Shown here piece after piece: positions 11,341 to 20,112 of a stretch of 64,000 bases of DNA. The notes beneath the pieces were generated by a model. The model made no database searches, was not told the DNA's origin, and saw only the letters and a program-made list of their open reading frames with translations. Positions within the stretch are counted from its first letter, which is position 1. Every line of letters begins with the position of its first letter. The position numbers and the translations under genes are program-made. The stretch comes from Strigops habroptila (Eukaryota; Chordata; Aves; Psittaciformes; Psittacidae), in the NCBI RefSeq assembly GCF_004027225.2, contig NC_044278.2:61950243-62014242 (forward strand). The letters run 5' to 3'.

Positions 11341-11672
11341 TCCGCTCCCGTGAGACCCCGCCTGCAGCCCTGCGCCCGGCTCTGGGGTCCTCAGTGCAAG
11401 AGGGACGTGGAGCTGCTGGAGTGAGTCCAGAGGAGGCCACAGAGATGCTCCGAGGGCTGGAGCAGCTCTGCTCTGGAGACAGGCTGAGGGGGCTCTGCGG
11501 AGACCTTAGAGCAGCCTTCCAGTACCTAAAGGGGCCTGCAAGAAATCTGGAGAGGGGCTGTTTACAAGGGGGTGTAGTGACAGGACAAGGGGGAACGGCT
11601 TTTAGCTGAAAGAGGGGAGATTTAGATTAGTCCTTAAAAAAAGAATACTGTGAGTACTCTTACAGTGAGACA
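11322..11672 (+). mobile_element. CR1 LINE fragment, interrupted by satellite
   Basis: The sequence follows the CR1 3' region: the CCTGCCCCTCTGCTC...GTGAGACCCC start, then GGAGCTGCTGGAG, AGCAGCCTTCCAGTACCT, and GACAAGGGGGAA near the end. It aligns by eye with the fuller copy at 20356-20908, but stops where that copy continues with its ...GTGAGGCACTGG segment. There it passes directly into the pyrimidine array. The normal CR1 3' end is absent. Confidence 0.85.
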
Positions 11673-12945
11673 CTTTATTTTTTTCTCTCATTTCTTCTCA
11701 TTTCTTCTTCGCTCTTTCTTCGTTCTTGTTTTCTCTCTTTCTTCTTAATTTCTTCTTTTTCCTTTTTTCTTTCAGTCTTCCTTCTTTCTTCATCCTTCCT
11801 TCTTTTCTTTCTTCCTTATTCTTTGTCCTTTTTTCTCCCTTCTTTCCTTCTGATTTCCTTCTCCTCTTTACCTTTCCTGCCCTTTTCTTCCCTTTTCTGC
11901 CACTTTTATCCCACTTTCCCCACTTTTTTCACTTTTTACACTTTTTAGACTATTCTCATTTTTTTCAGTTTTTCTTCTTTTTCACTTTTTCCATTTCCTT
12001 TTTCCGCTTTTTCCACATTTTTCACTTTTTTCCACTTTTACCACTTTTTCCACATTGTTCTTTTCCACTTTTTTCCACTTTTTCCCATTTTCCAACTTTT
12101 TCACTTTTTACATTTTTTTCAGTTTTTTTAACTTTTTGCAATTTTTCCACTTTCTCAACTTTTTCCACATTTTCCAATTTTCCCACTTTCTTTCACTTTT
12201 TCCACTTCTTTCCACTTTTCCACTTTTTACACATTCTCACTTCTGCCACTTTTTTCACTTTCTCATTTTTCCCACTTTCTCAACTTTCTCCACTTTTTTC
12301 CGCTATGTTCCTCTTTTCCACTTTCCTCTTTTTTGCACTTTTCCCACTTTTTCTACTTTTTTCACTTTTTCCACATTCTCACCTTTTCCATTTTCTCACT
12401 TTTTCCACTCTTTCCACAGTTTTCATTTTTTCCAATTTTTCCACTTTTTCCTCTTTTTTCGCTTTTTCCTCTTTTTTTCACTTTTTCCACTTTTCCACTT
12501 TTTCCACTTTTTTCCTCTTTCTCACTTTTTCCATTTTCTCACTTTATCGACTTTTTCCACATTTTTCACTTTTTTCCACTTTTTTCCACTTTCTTCCACT
12601 TTTCCCACTGTTTTCCGCTTTTTCCACTTTTTCCACTTTTCCTAAAATTTTCCGCTTTTGCACTTTTCCACTTTTCCCGCTTTTTCCACTTCCTCACTTT
12701 TTACACTTTTTCCATTTTTCGACTTTTCCAACTTTTTTGCGCTTTTGCTCTTTTTCCACTTATTTCCACTTTCTCATTTTTCCTACTTTTTTAACATTTC
12801 CCCACTTTCTTAGTTTTCCCACTTGCTCACTTTCTCCACTTTCTTCCACTTTGATCCTCTTTTTCCACTCTCACTTGTCCCAGTTTCTCTCTTTTCCACT
12901 TCCCACTTTTTTCACTTTTTCCACTTTTTCCACTTTTTTTTGCCC
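11673..12945. repeat. Pyrimidine satellite A, CACTTTTTC-type array
   Basis: About 1.27 kb of almost uninterrupted pyrimidines on the plus strand. The first 250 bases are irregular CTT/TTC-rich DNA. From about 11.9 kb the unit CACTTTTTC, with a T tract of 4 to 7, repeats over 100 times with scattered point changes. A 428-codon open frame runs through it, but its Phe/Ser/His/Leu-only composition simply follows from the repeat, so it is not annotated as a gene. Long homopurine/homopyrimidine DNA of this kind can form triplex (H-DNA) structures; that is inference from base composition. Confidence 0.93.
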
Positions 12946-15900
12946 TTCGCCTTTTGCCTATTCGCTTTTGCCTTTTTCCATTTGCATTTTGCCCTTTGCC
13001 TTTAGTTTATAGCCTTCTTCCTTTTTCCATTTACGTTTCGCCTTTAGCCTTTTCCCGTTATCCTTCTGCCTTTTGCCTTGTGCCTTATACTTTGCCTTTT
13101 GCCATGAACATTTTGCCTTGTGTCTTTTGCCTTTAGCTTTCAGCCTTTATCCCTTTGCATTTAGCCTTTAGCCTGTTGCCTTTTTCCATTTGCATTTTGC
13201 CTTGCGCCTTTTTGACTTTTGACTTTAGCCATTTCCGTTTAGCCTTTTACCTTTTCCATTTAATCTTTTGTCTTCTGCCTTTTGCCTTTAGCCTTTTCCA
13301 TTTTATCTTTTCCCTTTTCCATATAGCCTTTTACCCTTTGCATGCTGACCTTTGCATTTTGCCTGTAGACTGATTTTGCCTGTAGACTTTCGCCTTTAGA
13401 CACTTGCCTTTTGCCTTCTGCCTTTTGCATTTATCCTTCTTCCTTTTGCCTTCTGCATTTTGACTTTAGACTTTTACCTTTTGCCTTTCGCCCTTTTCCT
13501 TCAGCCTTTTCCCTTCATCCTTTTGCCTTTTGCCTTTAGATATTTGCGTTCTGCCATTTGCCTTTTGCTTTCTTGCCTTCTTGCCTTTTGCCTTTAGCCT
13601 TCAGCCTTTTTGACTTCACCCTTTCGCCTTTTGTCTTCATCCTTTAGCTTTTGCCTTTAGGCTTTTGCATATATCCTTTTGCCTTCAGACTTTTGCCTTC
13701 AGTATTTTGGATTTTGCCTGTAGATTTTTACCTTTTGCCTTCTCCCTTCTGCCTTTTGCCGTTACACTTTTGGCTTTAGACATTTCACTCCTGCCTTTTA
13801 ACTTTATGCTTCTTCCTTATGCCTTCAGCCTTTTGCCTTCAGCCTTTTGGTTTCTGCCTTTAGCCGTTTTCCTTCAGCCTTTTCGCTTTCGCCTTTTGCC
13901 TTTTGTCTTTATCCTTTTACCTTTTGCCTTTATCCTTTTACCATTTGCCTTTTGCCATTTGTCTTTATCCTTTTGCTTTTTCCTTTAGCCTTTTGCGTGC
14001 ATCCTTTTGCCTTCAACCTTTTGCCATCAGCATTTTGACTTTTGCCTGTAGACTTTTGCTTTATACGTTCTGCCTTTAGCCTTTTGCCTTATGCCTTTAG
14101 GCTTTTGCCTTTAGACATTTGCCTTTTGCCTTTTGCCTTCAGCCTTTTGCCTTCTGCCTTCTGCTTTTTGTCTTTTGCCTTGAGCCTTTTCCCTTGAGTA
14201 TTTTGCCTTTATGCTTTTGCCTTCTTTGCTTTAAAGCATTTTGCTTTACCCTTTTGCCTTTAGCCTTTTTCCTTCAGACTTTTTTCCTTTTGCCTTCTGC
14301 CTTTTGGATTTTGCCTGTAGACTTTTGCCTGTAGATATTTGCCTTTTGCCTTTAGATTTTTCCCTTTTGTCTTTTGCCTTTTCCCTTTTGCCTTTAGACT
14401 TTTCCCTTTTGTCTTCTGCCTTCTGCCTTCTGTCTTTTGCCTTTAGACGTTTGCGTTCTGCCATTTGCCTTTTGTCTTCTTGCCTTTAGCCTTTTGCCTT
14501 TAGCATTTTGGCTTCTGCTTTAGCCTTTTGCCTTTTTCCTCTTGCCTTTATCCTTTTGCCTTTTGACTTTTGCCTTCAGCCTTTTGGGTTTATCTTTTTC
14601 CCTATAGCCTTTTACTGTTTGTCTTTATCCTTTTGCTTTTTCCTTTAGCCTTTTCCATGCATCCTTTTACCTTCAGCCTTTTGGCTTTTGCCTTTAGCCG
14701 TTTTCCTTCAGCCTTCTCCCTTTAGCCTTTTGTCTTTATCCTTTTGCCTTCAGCCTTTTCCCTTTTGTCTTTATCCTTTTGCTTTTTCCTTTAGCCTTTT
14801 GCAGGCATCCTTTTGCCTTCAGCCTTTTGCCATCAGCATTTTGGAGTTTGCCTGTAGACTTTTGCCTTTTGACATTTGCCTTTTGCCTTCTGCCTTTTCA
14901 CTTCTACCTTTTGCCTTTTGCCTTTTGCCTTCTGTCTTTTGACTTTAGACTCTTATCTTGTCTCGTTTGCCCTTTTCCTTGTGCCTTTTTCCTTTTGTAT
15001 TTATCCTTTTGCTTTTTGCCTTCAGCCTTTCATGTTTCTTTTGCCTTCTGCCTTTTGGATTTTGCCTGTAGACTTTTGCCTGTGGACATTTGCCTTTTGC
15101 CTTTAGACTTTTCCCTTTTGCCTTCTGCCTTCTGCCTTCTGTCTTTTGCCTTTAGACGTTTGCGTTCTGCCATTTGCCTTTTGCCTTTTTGCCTTTAGCC
15201 TTTTGCACATATCCTTTTGCCTTCAGCCTTTTGCCTTTAGCATTTTGGCTTCTGCTTTAGCCTTTTGTCTTTTTCCTCCTGCCTGTAAACTTTTGCCACT
15301 TGCCTTTTGCCTTAAGCCTTTTGCCTTTTGCCATTTGCCTTTTGCCTTTAGACTTTGCCTTCAGCCTTCTGCCTTTCGTCTTTATCCTTCTGCCTTTTTC
15401 CTTTTGCCTTTGGACTCCTGGCCTCTGACTTTTCAGCCTTTTGCCTTTTGCCAGTTGCCTTCTGCCTTCTTCCGTTAGAATTTTGCCTTTTGCCTTCAGA
15501 CTGTTTTTGCCTTTTTGCCATTATCCTTTTGCCTTTTGAGTCTTGTCCTTTGCCTTTTGCTGTTAGATTTTTGCCTTTAGCCATTTGCCTTTTCCCTTCA
15601 GCCTTCAGCCTTTTGCCTTTTGTCTTTATCCTTTTGCTTTTTCCTTTAGCCTTTTGCATGCATCCTTTTGCCTTCAGCCTTTTGCCATCAGCATTTCGGA
15701 TTTTGCCTGTAGACTTTTGACTTTAGGCACTTGCCTTTTGCGTTTTGCCTTTGCATTTATCCTTCTTCCTTTTGCCTTCTGCCTTTTGTCTTCTGCCTTT
15801 TGCCTTCAGCCTTTTGGCTTTTGCCGTTAGCTGTTTTCCTTCAGCCTTTTCCCTTTAGCCTTTTGTCTTTATCCTTTTGCCTTCAGCCTTTTGCCTTTTG

Positions 15901-16245
15901 TCTTTATCCTTTTGCTTTTTCCTTTAGCCTTTTGCTTTTTTCTTTAGCCTTTTGCGTGCATCCTTTTGCCTTCAGCCTTTTGCCATCAGCATTTTGGATT
16001 TTGCCTGTAGACTTTTGCCTTTACATGCTTGCCTTTTGCCTTCTTCCTTTTGCCTTCTGCCTTTTGACTTCAGGCTTTTACCTTTTGCCTTTCGCCCTTT
16101 TCCTTCTGCCTTTTGCCTTCAGCCTTTTGCCTTCAGACATTTCCCTTTTGCCTTTTCTCTCTCGATTTTTGCCTTTTGACTTTTGCCTTTATCCTTTTTT
16201 TTTTTTTTTCCCTTTTATCCTTCTTCCTTTTGCCTTTTCTCTTCT
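12946..16245. repeat. Heptamer satellite B, (CCTTNNG)n, with higher-order repeats
   Basis: About 3.3 kb built from 7-bp units. The dominant forms on the plus strand are CCTTTTG, CCTTTAG, CCTTCAG and CCTTCTG, that is CCTTNNG with the two middle bases varying among TT, TA, CA and CT. This amounts to some 450 or more units. Because 7 is not a multiple of 3, each frame cycles every 21 bases and gives artefactual Leu/Pro/Phe/Ala/Cys peptides on one strand and Lys/Gly/Arg/Gln peptides on the other. Longer blocks of about 70-120 bp recur several times inside it, so it has higher-order structure. I do not recognise the unit as a named satellite and it is not telomeric. Confidence 0.93.
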
Positions 16246-17140
16246 GCTGCAGAGGAAGGTAAAATAACCCCCATTGACTAGGGCCAGTCTGCCCCGGGGT
16301 TAATTCCTTGCTGACCCCAGCGCTGGCAGTTGGCTATTCACTGAGCGCGGGAGCAAGACCTGCCTCCTCGCCTCACAGGCTGCTCCCGCCTGCCACCAGG
16401 TGCCCAAGCGCTCTTCTCCCTCAACTGTGGCCCCTTACAGCACCCGTGCATCCCACTACTTACAAGAGGGTGTTCCCTTGGCCTTGCAAGTGCTGCCCAG
16501 CTGAAGAGGATTTCCCTTTGTCAGCAGAGCTCTGGTCGCGGCCCCACTGGGAGCTGCCCTGGCACTGGAGAACCTCCAGCAGCCTTGTCCAGCCGCCCGC
16601 CCTCCTCTCTCACGGCCCTGCCCCTGGGCCAGCTCTGCCCCGTGCCCGAGCCTCACCCCCTGTTATCCCGCCCCAGGGCATTGTGCGGTGCAGGGCGGTG
16701 CCGTTGTGACAGAGGGGTGCCGTTATGACGGGGGGGGGGGGCTGTTGTGATGGGGAGTGCTGTTGTGACAGGGGGGTGACAGGCCCCCTCCATGCGCAGC
16801 CCCACCTGCCACCCCTCCTCCCAGCACCCCTTCCGGCATGGCTGTTGGGTGCTGGCCCCGCCCAGTCCCTGCTCCCAGGAGGCCCCGGGGCTGCTCCTGC
16901 CCTCGGTGGCCTTGCACCGGGCACAGCTCTTGGGCACCCCTGACGTGTCCTCTGCCACCCGGCTCCCAAGCACAAACCCAGTGCCCTTGCTCCTCTCTCA
17001 GGCCATGGCAGAAACCAACCCTGCAGCCCAGAGGCCACCCCATTGGCCGTCCCCTCTCGATATCTCAGCTTGATAACCTGACAGCACTTCTTAACAAGAA
17101 CGTCATTGGGATCCAGAGATTTCAGAGAACATCCCTATAG
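16246..17140. other. GC-rich intergenic block with a short G-rich tandem
   Basis: Unique-looking GC-rich DNA immediately beyond the satellite. At 16699-16785 there are about four imperfect units of the type GTGCCGTTGTGACAGGGG, including a run of at least ten G near 16730. Open frames are short and overlap on both strands, as expected for GC-rich non-coding DNA. No exon was recognised. Confidence 0.5.
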
Positions 17141-19163
17141 CTGAACCAACCGGGTGTGCTTGCTTCCAGCATTAGCTACTTTTGTATCCCATTTTCCTCT
17201 TCTGAATGGGACAGGGAATGTGTCTTTATATACTCCATGCGGTGGAGACGTCAGTGTTTTTGAGCTGGTAGGACTCTGCAAAGCAAGCCTGTAGTATTTT
17301 CCATTAGAGATGTGTGTATACCTGTGTGTGTGTGTGAGCACACATGCACATACAGGTGAGTGCATAACGCAGTGGAGGTCTGAAAGGACGAGCTGCCGCG
17401 CGCCTGCGTCCTGAGCCTGGGGCTGGCCAGCGAGAGCAGGAACCCTGTGCACAAACACATGAGAAGTATGTCATGGCTTTAAAGAATATTTTTTTTAAAA
17501 ACCAATCAACCTATGGATGGAAAAATGTCTCTTTGCTGTGGAAAATCGGGATGTTACCTCTCAGGTGTGGGAGAATGGATTCTGGTGCCTGCTGAGTAAG
17601 AGAGGTTGTCTCAGGAGTTCCTTCAATGGCAGAGCCAAGCTATCAGGCAGCAGGGGCTTCTTAGGAGGCGGCTCAGGATGCAGCCGTGCCGCAGACACTG
17701 ACTAATGCACTCTCCACATCCACATCCCAACGGCCTGAATATTCCTTCCATGTGGATGCAGAAAGCAAAGGCCAGGCTCTCTGCCCCCGGCACAGGAGGA
17801 TGGCTTCACAGGAAAGCAAGAATTAAGTGAATGGGCTGCAGGAATCCCAGTCAGCGAGGGCACGGCACCTTGACCGGCTGGACACGGATGTTTAAACCCT
17901 GGCAGTTTTTACCGAGTCGGGGTCTGACACCCACCTTCTGGTAACCGAACAGATGGAAAAGAAGCAGCCCCAACTGTGAAATTACTGCTGAACAAGCCAC
18001 GTTTCGTTAATTACCTGTGATGCCATCAAGAGGTACCCATCACCTTGGATTCAGGGGAAGGTGCGGGAGCAGCCTGGAAGTCTGAAAGCCAAAAAGTACG
18101 AAGCTGGTGCAAAAATCACTGTTTCCGTGTGTCCGGTGGGTCCCTCTCGCAGGCAAAAGCCTTCCAGCAGCTTCCCCTGGGCATCCCAACGGGTGGGAAT
18201 TACCTGCTTGTGAGCAGATCCTCACTCAGTAAACACCTCGGCTCTGCCTGGCTCTGCTGCCGGAGAACTCTCCTGGCGAGGGTCCTTCTCCTTGCACAAG
18301 CGAGGCTCTGTCACTGAGGGGAAAGCCTGCGCCATGCGAACGCCAGCTGCCTCAGCCAGGCCACCAAGACAACACCCTTTCTCTGCAGTCAGGATAAACT
18401 TGGCTTTAGATGGAGCTCAACCCAAATGATCCTCTAGCAGCAGCTCTACTTTACTTAAGCTTGAAGCTGTTTGAGTTGGCAGCTCACTAGCTTGATATTC
18501 AAGTTCTCAACTGTATTTTTATCGGCTTCTGAAGAATACAGAGTAGCATTGGCTCATACTTCATTTTTCTGGAGTAATAGATGGAAACATTGCAGATGAT
18601 CACGTCTCCAAACCATAGTCAAAATCTTTTTGCTTTTATTCTATTATTTAATGCTTAACATCTGGGAAAATACAATCAATTTTTCAGTCTGAAACAATTA
18701 GATGTTGTGCTAAATAATAAAATGTTCAGAGAGGATGTAAAAATAAATGAGTATCTTACTATTTAACTTCAATGAACAAAGCAGGTCTCAGTTTCAGATA
18801 ACTGAGTCATTTTCAGCCGTGAAAGATAAATGAACATCTTCTGCCCTTCCATAAACACGATGCTATCATTGAAACCAATGGAATAAAGAGAGATACACAC
18901 AGACATATATATATACACACACACATATGTGCCTGCATCAGAGGGCAGGATTTGGCCTAGATCTTACAAAATGGTAGTTTGCAGTTGACATTCATGTGTG
19001 TTTATGTCTTTAACAAATAGAACTGCAGAACATTCACGTATCATACATGTTCCAAATCCTGCAACTGCAGCTGGTATGAAACATCAGCATATAAAAAGTC
19101 ATCACTGTACAACCACTTTTTTCTGTTTGAAAAGTCAGTGTCAAAACCATAAAAACCAGTTAA
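17141..19163. other. Intergenic between the satellite block and UPF3A
   Basis: No gene was recognised. There is a GT microsatellite near 17318-17338 and a TA/CA microsatellite near 18905-18930. A minus-strand AATAAA at 18635-18640 is a possible distal poly(A) signal for UPF3A. Confidence 0.5.
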
Positions 19164-19938
19164 TTTATTAAAACCAGATACATTGTTTAAGTGCTGAGGT
19201 GTGCGTCAGCTTTCTGCTGTTGTAAGCACAAGAATCTATTAACAGAAGGTGAAAGAGGCTCAGAAAATGACAAACTCTCTAACAAGGTACTTGAAGCTTT
19301 ACTAACACTTACCTGACGCTACAGTTACTTGAACACCAACGTAAACACACCAAGGTACACACGCCAATGGACACCTCTCACAGCTATGCAAGCCGTGGGC
19401 CCCATCCTGCAAACACCCCTGGCTCCAGAGCTTCCTCCCAAGGCTGGTCCCACTCTGTCCCACTGCAGCGCCCAGCAGCAGCCCCAGCATCTGCCAGCAT
19501 GTGCAGGACGGGGTCCTCTGACCCTCATGTCATGCACCAAACACATTTAAAGTGCCTCAGGTTTCAAACTGATGCAAATCAACCTTTCATCTCTTTAGGC
19601 CTGAAAAGGTGAAATAGCTTCTGAAAAATCTTATATAAATACTTCTCTAAAACTATTAAGAGGTTTTCAAGGTAAATCTAATAAAATACTGAACTGCTTT
19701 TAAATTAGGCAAATAGTGTTTGCGCTGCTTTTTGTAAAAAAGCAACAATATTCCTTTGCAGTAAGTTAAACTTTTCCAGTCACTCTTCCATTTGCTTTAC
19801 AGAAAGTAAGAGGCAGAACTATGATAATTTTGTTGATGCAATCACCTGTGGAGTTCTGGAACAGCCCCATGGGGTTTTTGTGTAGTGACACTGAATCTTA
19901 AGTTCATCCCTTTCCACAAGTCTTTCCTCCGGGTTATT
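19164..19938 (-). other. UPF3A: Proposed 3' UTR of UPF3A
   Basis: Stretch from the UPF3A stop to a minus-strand AATAAA (TTTATT at 19164-19169). It is about 0.77 kb, a plausible length for the family. A second hexamer lies at 18635-18640. Another AATAAA overlaps the stop codon itself (19938-19943) and is probably coincidental. Confidence 0.4.
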
Positions 19939-20112
19939 TTATTCTGGTTCTTCGCCCTTCTCAGAACCCCCGCCAGCTGAATTATCTGCCTCATACTTTT
20001 TATCAAGAGCATCTTCAAAAGGTCTCCCACTGCAGTCATAGGTTTTACTTGTACATCCCGTATGTGTTCGAATGCGAGCTCCTGGCTGGTATAACTGCAT
20101 GGCTGGGCGATC
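19939..20112 (-). CDS. UPF3A: UPF3A exon 10 (last coding exon)
   Basis: Acceptor CTTGCAG is followed by GAT CGC CCA. It encodes residues 437-493, beginning [19 protein letters not shown], and ends with EKGEEPE and TAA. This is the EJC-binding motif plus a short acidic tail. The RxRxH spacing differs from the RxRxR I recall for mammalian paralogues. Confidence 0.96.
   Translation of the reverse strand, partial: DRPAMQLYQPGARIRTHTGCTSKTYDCSGRPFEDALDKKYEADNSAGGGSEKGEEPE

Noticed and set aside
10138-11440. Frames of 200-430 codons on both strands at 10.1-11.4 kb
   Set aside because: They overlap one another in a CpG island and are Ala/Arg/Gly/Pro-rich low-complexity peptides. GC-rich DNA lacks stop codons by composition.
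11726-13012. 428-codon plus-strand open frame
   Set aside because: It lies wholly in the CACTTTTTC array, and its Phe/Ser/His/Leu-only peptide follows from the repeat. The lack of stops is expected from pyrimidine-only DNA.
12946-16245. Telomere-like or CRISPR-like array
   Set aside because: The unit is CCTTNNG, not TTAGGG, and there are no regular spacers between repeats as in CRISPR.
13665-16267. Many overlapping plus-strand frames (LLPFAFCL type) and minus-strand Lys-rich frames
   Set aside because: They arise from a 7-bp repeat read in any frame, giving a 21-base cycle. No start context, domain or codon bias supports coding.
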